Below are positions 1-5,120 of a stretch of DNA of 5,162 bases, one piece after another. The first letter of the stretch is position 1. Each line of letters opens with the position of its first letter. The translations under genes and the position numbers were made by a program. The stretch is from Flavobacteriaceae bacterium (GTDB lineage: Bacteria; Bacteroidota; Bacteroidia; Flavobacteriales; Flavobacteriaceae). The notes under the pieces were generated by a model that had not been told where the DNA came from, did no database searches, and was given only the letters and a program-made list of their open reading frames with translations. Location of the stretch: assembly GCA_947377425.1 (NCBI GenBank), contig CANCFZ010000172.1:1-5162 (forward strand). Reading direction: 5' to 3'.

Positions 1-347
1 TTTTCAAATAACGGAACACGATAATAATTAAATGCCCAAAGCAAATGAAACATAAAATAAGCAACTGAAATAAAACTAGCAACTTTCAACAAATTGTCTT
101 TCCAATTCAACTTCCAAGTTTTTCGGTTTTTAAAAATTTGAATTAAAATATAAACAACTATAATTCCGTACAAAACATCACCAATCGAAAAAGGAATTTT
201 TCCTAAAACCGTTCGAGAAATTTTAGAAATAAAAACATACAAACCGTTGCTGTAAAATCGTTCCACAACTTCTGGAAAAAAAGCAATTATTTTCAGAAAC
301 AAAATCTGAATGATTAAGAATAAAGGAAGAATGTATTTGCGTTTCAA
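1..347 (-). CDS. DUF3810 family membrane protein, N-terminal part (runs off left edge)
   Basis: An open frame of 115 codons, read on the minus strand, continues past base 1. It has hydrophobic segments at about residues 5-24, 57-72 and 88-106. The signatures VERFYSNGLY (28-37), IPFSIGDVLY (51-60) and LLWAFNYYRVPL (102-113) match what I remember of DUF3810, an uncharacterised inner-membrane family of Bacteroidota. Such proteins are usually about 350 residues, so roughly two thirds lies outside the window. No in-frame ATG exists near the 5' end. The TTG at 345-347 gives an N-terminus (TTG-KRKYILPL) of the expected kind, directly ahead of the first helix. The frame stays open further upstream, so a longer start is formally possible but would run into the divergent antitoxin gene. 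Function unknown. Family call fairly sure, start moderately sure. Confidence 0.8.
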   Translation of the reverse strand, partial: MKRKYILPLFLIIQILFLKIIAFFPEVVERFYSNGLYVFISKISRTVLGKIPFSIGDVLYGIIVVYILIQIFKNRKTWKLNWKDNLLKVASFISVAYFMFHLLWAFNYYRVPLFE

Positions 348-421
348 ACTATTAAATTTGCTATAAAAATACTTATAAATAAAGAACTCGTAATTCTTTT
401 TTCGTAAATTTGTGATGAAAT

Positions 422-429
422 TAATTTTG
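422..429 (+). promoter_or_regulatory. Possible Bacteroidota -7 box (TAATTTTG) ahead of the toxin-antitoxin operon
   Basis: TAATTTTG fits the Bacteroidota sigma-A -7 consensus TAnnTTTG and ends 8 nt before the antitoxin ATG at 438. A second fit, TAAATTTG, lies at 405-412 and would give a more ordinary leader of about 20 nt. Neither has a clear TTTG -33 box at 17-23 bp upstream, so which is used, if either, is uncertain. The spacer between the divergent start codons (348-437) is only 90 bp, so this region probably carries both promoters and any antitoxin operator. Confidence 0.35.
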
Positions 430-437
430 AAAATTAA

Positions 438-665
438 ATGTCAAGAGAAGAACTTATTAAAAACACCGTTGAAAAACTAAATCAGCTTTCTGATAACAGA
501 CTTCAGGAAGTGTCTGATTATGTTAGTTTTTTGACGGCAAGAATTGACGATAAAATAATTTCTGAAGGAATAAAGTCATTAGCATCCAATTCTAAAACTT
601 ATGAATTTCTTCATAATGAAGAAGAACTTTATCAAGTAAGCGATGTAAAAGAAAAATATCAATGA
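438..665 (+). CDS. Type II antitoxin, DUF2281-like, partner of the downstream MazF-family toxin
   Basis: A 75-residue acidic protein. Residues 1-32 (SREELIKNTVEKLNQLSDNR then LQEVSDYVSFL) form the amphipathic helices typical of DUF2281-like antitoxins, in which a 'LP..l.EV.DFv.fL' motif is usual. The charged tail (YEFLHNEEELYQVSDVKEKY, about 55-74) looks like the flexible toxin-binding segment, with the common 'F.fL..E.dLY...DlKe.Y' pattern. It would bind and neutralise the toxin and probably repress its own promoter. The stop codon overlaps the toxin start (ATGA at 662-665), showing co-transcription and probable translational coupling. The ATG at 438 has an A-rich leader and no Shine-Dalgarno, normal in this phylum. 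Assignment to an exact antitoxin family is by pattern only. Confidence 0.78.
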   Translation: MSREELIKNTVEKLNQLSDNRLQEVSDYVSFLTARIDDKIISEGIKSLASNSKTYEFLHNEEELYQVSDVKEKYQ

Positions 666-982
666 AGAAAGGAGATTTAGTACTTCTTTCTTTTCCGTTT
701 ACTGATTTGAAAGGAGAGAAAGTTCGACCAGCATTAATTTTAATGGTTTCTGAAATGGATGTAATTGTAGCTTTTATTACAACACAATTCAAATGGCAAA
801 ACCAATTTGATATAGAAATTGAAGCAAATAAAATCAATGGTTTAAAGAAAACTTCCTTACTTCGTTTATCAAAAATCACAACATTAGATAAAGATTTAAT
901 TCTCGGTAAATTAGGAGAATTGAATAATGATGTTATAAATACTATAAATAATAATCTTTTAAATTTATTACAATTAAAATAA
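662..982 (+). CDS. PemK/MazF-family toxin (predicted mRNA interferase)
   Basis: 106 residues, the usual size for MazF/PemK. The N-terminal KKGDLVLLSFPFTDLKGEKV (2-21) followed by RPALIL (22-27) is the family hallmark: a GD-x-V-x-x-x-FPF-T/S-D loop, then the K.RPA(L/V)(V/I)L strand whose Arg belongs to the RNase site. The later TSLLRLSKITTLDK (about 64-77) and LGKLGEL (about 81-87) match the conserved 'S.lR..ki.tld...l...lG.l' stretch that carries the catalytic Ser/Thr. Members cleave mRNA at short single-stranded sites and stop growth until the antitoxin returns. The gene overlaps the antitoxin by 4 bp and looks intact. Cleavage specificity cannot be read from sequence. Confidence 0.88.
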   Translation: MKKGDLVLLSFPFTDLKGEKVRPALILMVSEMDVIVAFITTQFKWQNQFDIEIEANKINGLKKTSLLRLSKITTLDKDLILGKLGELNNDVINTINNNLLNLLQLK

Positions 983-983
983 C

Positions 984-1005
984 AACTTCACAAATTTGTG
1001 AAGTT
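984..1005. repeat. 22-bp perfect palindrome between the toxin gene and pepD
   Basis: The half-site AACTTCACAAA is followed at once by its exact reverse complement (984-994 / 995-1005), starting 1 nt after the toxin stop codon. As RNA it folds into a hairpin with little loop, so it may serve as a weak bidirectional terminator or 3' stabiliser. There is no real T-run after it, only TTTGTGT. As DNA it is a symmetric site that a dimeric protein could bind. Its right arm (TTTGTGAAGTTTGTGT) resembles the repeat at 2580-2596, suggesting a genome-wide REP-like family. Confidence 0.75.
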
Positions 1006-1030
1006 TGTGTCAACAAACAACTAAAATACA

Positions 1031-2494
1031 ATGAGCCAAGAAATTAGAAACCTTGAACCAAAAGACCTTTGGAACAAATTTGCCGATTTAAACGCAGTAC
1101 CACGCCCATCTAAAAAAGAAGATCGTGTTATTGAATTCATGAAAAACTTCGGAACAAGTTTAGGATTAGAAACTTTTGAAGATGAAATCCGAAACGTAAT
1201 TATCAGAAAATCTGCCACTGCCGGAATGGAAAACCGCAAACCAATTGTACTTCAAGGACATTTGGATATGGTGTGCCAAAAAAATAACGATACCAATTTC
1301 GATTTTGATACACAAGGAATTGATATGTATGTTGATGGCGACTGGGTTCGTGCTCGCGGAACAACTCTTGGTGCCGATAACGGACTTGGAGTAGCCATGA
1401 TGATGGCGATTTTGGAAAGTAAAACCATTGCGCATCCAGCAATTGACGCACTTTTTACAATCGATGAAGAAACTGGAATGACAGGTGCTTTGAATTTAAA
1501 AGGCGGAATCTTAAAAGGAGAAATTCTGTTGAATATGGATACCGAAGAAGACGACGAAATCGGAATTGGTTGTGCTGGTGGAATTGACGTAACGGCAAAC
1601 AGAAGCTACAACGAAGAAGAAACTCCAGAAGGTTCTGTTGGATATATAATTACCGTAAAAGGCTTAAACGGTGGGCATTCAGGAATGGATATTCACAAAG
1701 GTTTAGGTAATGCAAATAAAATCATGAACCGTTTATTATTTGACGGATTTGAGAATTTTGGACTTCAAATTTCTGAAATTTCTGGTGGAAGTTTGCGTAA
1801 TGCAATTCCTCGCGAAAGTAATGCTAAAGTGATTGTTGCCTCTATGTATGACGAGGCTTTTATGTTTGATATGCAAGAAATTATTGGTGATATCAAAACA
1901 GAATTTAAAACAATGGAGCCAAATCTTACTATAGAAATCGTGAAATGCGATTTGCCAAGTAAAGTAATGGATTTAGGCGTTCAAGAAGGATTGATTCGCG
2001 GGATTTATGCAGCTCACAATGGCGTTTACCGAATGAGTGCTGATATTCCTGGATTAGTAGAAACTTCTAATAATATTGCTCGTGTTATTGTAAAAGAGGG
2101 TGAAATCACGATTCAAAACTTAACACGTTCTTCTGTTGAAAGTTCTAAATTTGACTTAGCTAATGCGTTGCGTTCGGCTTATGAATTATTTGGTTGTGAA
2201 GTAGAATGTTCGGGAAGTTATCCAGGTTGGACACCAAATGTAAATTCAGAAATATTGGATTTATTGGTAAAAATATACGAAAAGCAAAATGGTTCAAAAC
2301 CAAATGTAGCAGCATGTCACGCTGGTTTAGAATGTGGGATTTTAGGCACAAATTATCCAGAAATGGACATGATTTCGTTCGGACCAACAATTCATGGTGC
2401 GCATTCACCAGATGAAAGAGCAAGTATTTCGTCTTCACAAAAATTTTATAAATTTGTTTTGGAGATTTTGGAAAATATTCCTGAAAGAAAATAG
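1031..2494 (+). CDS. pepD: Cytosolic non-specific dipeptidase / aminoacyl-histidine dipeptidase (PepD, M20 family)
   Basis: A complete 487-residue zinc dipeptidase, close to the usual 480-490 length of PepD. It hydrolyses dipeptides, including aminoacyl-His such as carnosine, in the cytoplasm during peptide recycling. The M20 metal-site residues are all visible: His77 in GHLDMV, with Asp79 behind it; bridging Asp116 in GADNG; catalytic base Glu146 and ligand Glu147 in DEETG; Asp170 in NMDTEE; and His458 in HSPDER. These sit at a constant -3 offset from the residues known in the Vibrio enzyme. GLNGGHSGMDIH (211-222) is the start of the lid/dimerisation domain, which interrupts the catalytic domain. 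The start MSQEIRNLEPK is typical of the family. No Shine-Dalgarno is present. The gene appears monocistronic, bounded by the palindrome upstream and an intrinsic terminator downstream. Its codons are richer in G and C than those of the minus-strand genes to the right. Confidence 0.97.
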   Translation: MSQEIRNLEPKDLWNKFADLNAVPRPSKKEDRVIEFMKNFGTSLGLETFEDEIRNVIIRKSATAGMENRKPIVLQGHLDMVCQKNNDTNFDFDTQGIDMYVDGDWVRARGTTLGADNGLGVAMMMAILESKTIAHPAIDALFTIDEETGMTGALNLKGGILKGEILLNMDTEEDDEIGIGCAGGIDVTANRSYNEEETPEGSVGYIITVKGLNGGHSGMDIHKGLGNANKIMNRLLFDGFENFGLQISEISGGSLRNAIPRESNAKVIVASMYDEAFMFDMQEIIGDIKTEFKTMEPNLTIEIVKCDLPSKVMDLGVQEGLIRGIYAAHNGVYRMSADIPGLVETSNNIARVIVKEGEITIQNLTRSSVESSKFDLANALRSAYELFGCEVECSGSYPGWTPNVNSEILDLLVKIYEKQNGSKPNVAACHAGLECGILGTNYPEMDMISFGPTIHGAHSPDERASISSSQKFYKFVLEILENIPERK

Positions 2495-2515
2495 AAAATA
2501 GATTAAATATTATTG

Positions 2516-2547
2516 AAACCTTGTTTAGAAATAGACGAGGTTTTTTT
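2516..2547 (+). terminator. Rho-independent terminator of pepD
   Basis: AAACCTTGT (2516-2524) pairs with ACGAGGTTT (2535-2543) through one wobble pair, with a 10-nt loop. The second arm runs straight into a T-run ending at 2547. It lies 22 nt after the pepD stop codon. The T-run is on the plus strand only, so it serves pepD and not the convergent gene. Confidence 0.85.
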
Positions 2548-2552
2548 AACTC

Positions 2553-2592
2553 AAAAGTCACAAAAAGAATATCAAAAACTTTTGTGACTTTT
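2553..2592. repeat. Inverted repeat with 13-bp perfect arms between convergent genes; probable terminator of the minus-strand gene
   Basis: AAAAGTCACAAAA (2553-2565) is the exact reverse complement of TTTTGTGACTTTT (2580-2592), with 14 nt between. It lies 11 nt past the stop codon of the convergent small membrane protein gene, so it could end that transcript. The T-rich tail on the minus strand is weak, which makes the terminator reading tentative. It is similar in sequence and in 3'-flank position to the palindrome at 984-1005, and I recall like repeats scattered through Flavobacterium genomes. Confidence 0.65.
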
Positions 2593-2603
2593 GTGTTTAA
2601 AAT

Positions 2604-2894
2604 TTAATGCCCAGTAATTGGACTACCAAAAACACCAACAGCAAGTTCAGTCCAAATCAATAAAAGAAGGATTAAAATAATTGCACAAATTATAATTCGA
2701 TTTTTGCTGCTTTTTACTTTTTGTACTACAAAGTCAATAGCCAAACTCGCACCAAAAAGCAAAATTCCAGCCATTACAAAATCCATAACAGACCAATTAA
2801 CTTCATTGGTAAATTGCATCGCTATTAATGGGATTAGTAATAGTAGGAGCACTATGAGAAGTAAGGCTAGTATGGTTTTGGGTTTTGGTAGCAT
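2604..2894 (-). CDS. Small three-helix integral membrane protein, function unknown
   Basis: 96 residues. Hydrophobic helices run at about 7-26, 36-57 and 66-82. Between them is a periplasmic-type loop (MQFTNEVNW, 26-34) and a short basic cytoplasmic loop (QKVKSSKNR, 58-66), and the C-terminus reads WTELAVGVFGSP (81-92). I recall proteins in Bacteroidota and some other bacteria with nearly this layout (AMQFT-EVNW ... IW-ELAVGIFG-P), always annotated as hypothetical, so this is a real conserved gene without known role. The ATG at 2894 has a weak A-rich leader. The gene is convergent with pepD and lies beyond the end of the minus-strand cassette-like array, so it probably belongs to the resident chromosome and not to the array. 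Confidence 0.82.
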   Translation of the reverse strand: MLPKPKTILALLLIVLLLLLIPLIAMQFTNEVNWSVMDFVMAGILLFGASLAIDFVVQKVKSSKNRIIICAIILILLLLIWTELAVGVFGSPITGH

Positions 2895-2955
2895 TTTAGT
2901 AAATTAGCGTTTTGCAGTGCATGTAGATACTGGCATCATTCAAACACTGAACATT

Positions 2956-2963
2956 CAAATATA
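2956..2963 (-). promoter_or_regulatory. Possible -7 promoter box (TATATTTG) for the small membrane protein gene
   Basis: On the minus strand TATATTTG matches the Bacteroidota -7 consensus TAnnTTTG, about 60 nt upstream of the ATG at 2894. The only TTTG further upstream is about 29 bp away, more than the usual 17-23, so the -33 box is not convincing. A promoter here would mean that this gene does not depend on read-through from the array. Confidence 0.4.
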
Positions 2964-3002
2964 TTAAAAATTTCCCTTAGTTGAGAACTTTCCAAAACAA
3001 AC

Positions 3003-3043
3003 CCAAACAAGCCATTGCTACACAGCTTTTAGTGGTTGTACAG
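3003..3043 (-). repeat. Cassette-boundary-like element E1 (degenerate)
   Basis: On the minus strand it begins with CTGTACAAC directly after the TAG stop of the 102-aa gene. This resembles the CTGnCAAC that opens the two other elements. The arms GCTGTACAAC (3044-3035) and GCTGTGTAGC (3026-3017) can pair through 9 positions, including wobbles, around an 8-nt loop. The inner motif TGTGTAGC is shared with element E3 (CGTGTAGC). No convincing GTTGGC end is seen on the right side, and the next gene start is over 100 nt away instead of 30-40. This may therefore be the terminal or decayed element of the array. Confidence 0.4.
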
Positions 3044-3352
3044 CTACCAATAATGGTTATGTGTGAAAAAATATATAACCAATCCAATTACAATTGATTG
3101 AGAAATTATATAATTTGTCCATTTGGTCTTGTCAGTTTCTCGGTATTTTTTTAGTTTCAAAATGGTGAATACACTTTGCGGTACAAATAACAAACAATAA
3201 TAGATTATTTCGTTTGTTTTTGAATACATAAAACTATTTGCGCCTTCTCCAAAAGCTAGCATAGAAAAAATGGCATAACCAAAACCAATTGCAAAGAAAT
3301 ATGTGGTTTCTATAACTACTATTTTGAGCAAGTGGATGAGATTAAATTTCAT
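3044..3352 (-). CDS. Unrecognised 102-aa membrane protein in the cassette-like array
   Basis: I do not recognise a family. Three hydrophobic helices are visible at about residues 10-34, 48-66 and 80-97, with a basic stretch (KLKKYRETDKTK, 66-77) before the last one, so an inner-membrane protein is likely. The first helix region is rich in aromatic and small residues (TTYFFAIGFGYAIFS). ATG at 3352 is preceded by an AGAAAAAG-type purine tract. The gene begins about 33 nt after element E2, and its stop codon abuts element E1, so gene and boundary element behave as one unit. Open over its whole length and AT-rich like its two upstream neighbours. Coding is supported by length, helix pattern and position only. 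Confidence 0.65.
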   Translation of the reverse strand: MKFNLIHLLKIVVIETTYFFAIGFGYAIFSMLAFGEGANSFMYSKTNEIIYYCLLFVPQSVFTILKLKKYRETDKTKWTNYIISQSIVIGLVIYFFTHNHYW

Positions 3353-3376
3353 AAGAGTACTTTTTCTGAAGTTCTG

Positions 3377-3389
3377 GTGGCATTACCAC
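3377..3389. repeat. Small hairpin adjoining element E2
   Basis: GTGG (3377-3380) and CCAC (3386-3389) pair around a 5-nt loop. It overlaps the right end of E2 and lies 24 nt upstream of the 102-aa gene's start. The stem is too short to claim a terminator, and it may simply be part of E2's folding. Confidence 0.35.
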
Positions 3390-3413
3390 TAACGTTGTAG
3401 TAGCTGTTGACAG
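3386..3413 (-). repeat. Cassette-boundary-like element E2 (short form, 28 bp)
   Basis: On the minus strand it opens with CTGTCAACAGC, 7 nt after the stop codon of the 192-aa gene, and closes with AACGTTAGTGG. The opening matches E3 (CTGCCAACAGC) at 10 of 11 positions, and the closing resembles E3's AACGTTGGCGG at 9 of 11. The long inner stem of E3 is absent, so E2 is either a compact version or an internal deletion. The following gene starts 33 nt further on. Confidence 0.5.
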
Positions 3414-3420
3414 TAGTTTT

Positions 3421-3999
3421 TTATTTATTTAAGTTGTTTTCAAATTCTGTTTTAGTAATTTTTATTTCTACGGTTGGTTTTTCATATTTAAGATTTCCTT
3501 TTTTAGTTACCGAAATTATCTTTTCGTTGGGCTTTTCAATATAATATTCAAACGTTTTATTTTCAAAGTTATAAATTGACGATAAAAATGTTTCACGATT
3601 TTTACTTTGATAATAATCTGTTTCGGTTTCTGGATTTATAATTCCATATTCAATTACTTTTTTAAAGTTTCCAATTGTAGGTTTTGCTTTCCACCAAATT
3701 ATATTATGTTGATTGGATTCATTTTTATCAATTTGCCAATTGTCGTCAAGTGTTGGAAGTCCAATTTTAATCCTTTGATCATTAAACTCAATTCCGTTTT
3801 TTTTGTTTAAAGGAAATATTAAATCGTATATTTTATTAATTCCAAAATAGATAATGAAAAAGAGTAATATTTTTGTTAGTCCTTTTTTAAAAGTTCTAAA
3901 TTCAATTTTAAATTCATTTGGATTATTTTTATAGTCCTGATAATAACCAAATAAAATTGGTGAAAATATTAATAAACTTATTGCAATAACTATTATCAT
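3421..3999 (-). CDS. Unrecognised 192-aa protein with two N-terminal membrane helices
   Basis: No family recognised. Helix 1 spans about residues 2-19 and helix 2 about 41-62, joined by a charged segment (QDYKNNPNEFKIEFRTFKKG, 21-40). From 64 on the protein is hydrophilic with alternating beta-like stretches, including KIGLPTLDDNWQI (78-90), IIWWKAKPTIGNF (100-112) and a Lys/Glu-rich end. A membrane-anchored domain of about 130 residues is the likely architecture. Sidedness is uncertain. Start choice is well supported: ATG at 3999 follows an AAAAAGGAAAA tract, one of the few Shine-Dalgarno-like sites in the window. The gene starts 37 nt after element E3 and stops 7 nt before E2. It is strongly AT-rich, with many Asn, Lys and Ile codons, unlike pepD. 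Confidence 0.72.
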   Translation of the reverse strand: MIIVIAISLLIFSPILFGYYQDYKNNPNEFKIEFRTFKKGLTKILLFFIIYFGINKIYDLIFPLNKKNGIEFNDQRIKIGLPTLDDNWQIDKNESNQHNIIWWKAKPTIGNFKKVIEYGIINPETETDYYQSKNRETFLSSIYNFENKTFEYYIEKPNEKIISVTKKGNLKYEKPTVEIKITKTEFENNLNK

Positions 4000-4035
4000 T
4001 TTTCCTTTTTATTTCTACGTTCAGCCAAAAAATAT

Positions 4036-4170
4036 CCGCCAACGTTCCGGCGCTACACGAGGTTTGGGATTAAAGATGCGAGGTTTTTCGGTTAAACACA
4101 AATTTTCCAAATACAAAACCATCTTTAAATTCAGCCAAATGCCCAAATCTCGTGTAACGGCTGTTGGCAG
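4036..4170 (-). repeat. Element E3: 135-bp nested palindrome with GCCAAC/GTTGGC ends, attC-like
   Basis: Outer arms are 4036-4068 and 4142-4170. Each carries GCCAAC at its outer end, then a CCG, TACACGAG and TTTGGG block. The blocks pair, but the two arms differ by a few unpaired bases beside the GCCAAC box. Inside, ATTAAAGATG (4069-4078) pairs with CATCTTTAAAT (4120-4130), allowing one bulge, and GGTTTT (4082-4087) with AAAACC (4115-4120). The whole element could therefore extrude as one long hairpin. It is visibly more GC-rich than the flanking genes and lies between two same-direction genes, 9 nt after one stop and 37 nt before the next start. Ends pairing GCCAAC with GTTGGC, extrahelical bases and a variable centre are attC-like traits. 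The exact RYYYAAC/GTTRRRY boxes are not met. Confidence 0.8.
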
Positions 4171-4179
4171 ATAGCCTTT

Positions 4180-4590
4180 TTATTTTTTGTCTTCATTTCT
4201 ACAAGAGTAACAACATTCTAAACCGAATTTCTCTAAAGTTATGTTTTCAAAACTTTTATTTTCGAAATTATATGACCATTTGATATAGTCTAATAATAAA
4301 TTTATTATTTTATATGTCAAGTCTTTGGATATTTGAAATTTATTTTTCAGGTTTTGCATTCCATAATTTTCAACAAATTTTTCGGAAAATATTTCACCCA
4401 TTTTTTCAATTATTTCTGCATCTGATTTAGCTAGCAAATATTTAAATTTAGAAAAAGTTCTTGAAACTTTACATTGAAATGTGTTTTGCCATATTAATTT
4501 TAGTTCATTTAAATTTTTCTTAAACTCTACTAAATCAAATTCTGTTTTTAAAAACTCATTACTCGAATTAGGAATTTCAACAGTAAGCAA
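4180..4590 (-). CDS. 3' half of a frameshifted gene (136-aa open frame, TTG at 4590)
   Basis: Probably not an independent gene. Its frame is open upstream of 4590, back to the A7 run at 4624-4630 where the 5' half ends, and the upstream codons read YDIKTIEENSF, a natural continuation of the 5' half. The only start in it is a TTG without a ribosome site. The segment is rich in Lys, Asn, Phe and Glu, is predicted mostly helical, and ends in a Cys cluster (LECCYSCR, about 124-131) that could bind a metal together with the Cys/His of the 5' half. The stop codon lies 9 nt ahead of element E3. No named family recognised. Confidence 0.5.
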   Translation of the reverse strand: MLTVEIPNSSNEFLKTEFDLVEFKKNLNELKLIWQNTFQCKVSRTFSKFKYLLAKSDAEIIEKMGEIFSEKFVENYGMQNLKNKFQISKDLTYKIINLLLDYIKWSYNFENKSFENITLEKFGLECCYSCRNEDKK

Positions 4591-4618
4591 AAAGGAATTT
4601 TCTTCAATAGTTTTTATA

Positions 4619-5092
4619 TCATATTTTTTTCGGATATTTAAGATTAAATGCTCTTATTATATAATTTTTATCTATTTCTTTACTTTTGAATTTTTCAGCA
4701 AAATTATTTGATTTAAACCATTCTCTGTACTCTTCGACTGCATCATCCCCAATTGATTTAATATCTTCTGGAATATTAAAATCTAAAAAATCTTTTTTCA
4801 ATAAACTACAAGAATTGCTTAAATGATATTTCATTTTTCCACCTTTACTGAATACCATATTTTTTGTGTCTTCTTTTTCGGGAACTTCGTTGTAATATTC
4901 TAAAATAAATTTATTTTCATCGTCTAATAACATTTTATAGACAAACAAATATTCTATTTCTCTTTTATTCAAAATATAACTAATCTCTTTATCTTCATAA
5001 ATGTGTTCCAAAAACATATCTAATGAAATTTCATCTTTAGTTTGGAGTTTTTGACATAATTTACTTAAATTATATTTTGTTAAATATGCCAT
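4619..5092 (-). CDS. 5' half of the frameshifted gene (157 aa from ATG 5092)
   Basis: Soluble, charged protein with no membrane helix. From ATG 5092 it reads MAYLTKYNLSKLCQKLQ, then a helical acidic region. A recognisable block follows: KMKYHL (86-91), Cys95, DFLDFNIPEDI (101-111) and EYREWF (121-126). I have seen this 'KYHL-C-DF-IP-EI-E-R-WF' pattern in uncharacterised bacterial proteins that usually continue to a Cys-containing C-terminus, but I cannot name a family. The frame ends ...YPKKI at TGA 4619-4621, just past an A7 run. Start: the frame is open to the window edge and a TTG at 5128 would add 12 residues. That TTG lies inside the GTTGGC end of element E4, however, and the ATG at 5092, about 30 nt past E4, matches the spacing of the other units. 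It has a weak A-rich leader. Confidence 0.65.
   Translation of the reverse strand: MAYLTKYNLSKLCQKLQTKDEISLDMFLEHIYEDKEISYILNKREIEYLFVYKMLLDDENKFILEYYNEVPEKEDTKNMVFSKGGKMKYHLSNSCSLLKKDFLDFNIPEDIKSIGDDAVEEYREWFKSNNFAEKFKSKEIDKNYIIRAFNLKYPKKI
4624..4630 (-). other. A7 homopolymer at the reading-frame break
   Basis: Seven A residues on the minus strand follow CCG near the end of the 5' half. The 0 frame reads AAA AAA ATA TGA and stops. Skipping one A continues into the 3' half. A7 runs are prone to indels in replication and in sequencing, and to RNA polymerase slippage. There is no downstream hairpin of the kind usual at programmed ribosomal sites. Confidence 0.7.
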
Positions 5093-5120
5093 AGTTTTTT
5101 CGGTTTTCTCTTTTAAGGTT

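Larger units (their letters stand above)
4180..5092 (-). pseudogene. Single unrecognised gene split by a +1 frameshift (about 303 aa when joined)
   Basis: Two adjacent frames join into one protein if a single A is removed from the A7 run at 4624-4630: the codons CCG AAA AAA then continue TAT GAT ATA AAA ACT ATT GAA GAA into the 3' half with no stop until 4180. Measured from ATG 5092 the product is 303 residues. It would have a helical N-terminus, a central KYHL..C / NIPEDI / EYREWF region, and a C-terminal Cys cluster. One gene per unit also fits the array pattern, with a boundary element before 5092 and another after 4180. Whether this is a true mutation, a homopolymer sequencing error or tolerated transcriptional slippage cannot be told from the sequence. 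Confidence 0.65.

Noticed and set aside
592..879. A 95-codon open frame on the minus strand
   Set aside because: It lies antisense across the antitoxin end and the toxin. Both of those have clear family motifs and a coupled overlap, so this is a shadow frame.
2160..2561. A 133-codon open frame on the minus strand
   Set aside because: It is antisense to the C-terminal part of pepD, which holds the catalytic His458 region, and crosses the pepD terminator. It has no motif of its own.
2704..2907. A 67-codon open frame on the plus strand
   Set aside because: It is antisense to the conserved three-helix membrane protein and has the composition of a reverse-complement shadow.
4036..4170. E3 as an ordinary rho-independent terminator or CRISPR-like repeat
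   Set aside because: It is far longer than a terminator, lacks a terminal T-run after the outer stem, and related ends recur at other gene junctions. There is no regular spacer-repeat pattern as in CRISPR.
4481..4711. A 76-codon Phe/Ile-rich open frame on the plus strand
   Set aside because: It is antisense to the split minus-strand gene. Its Phe/Ile/Ser richness is what the complement of Lys/Asn/Glu codons produces.
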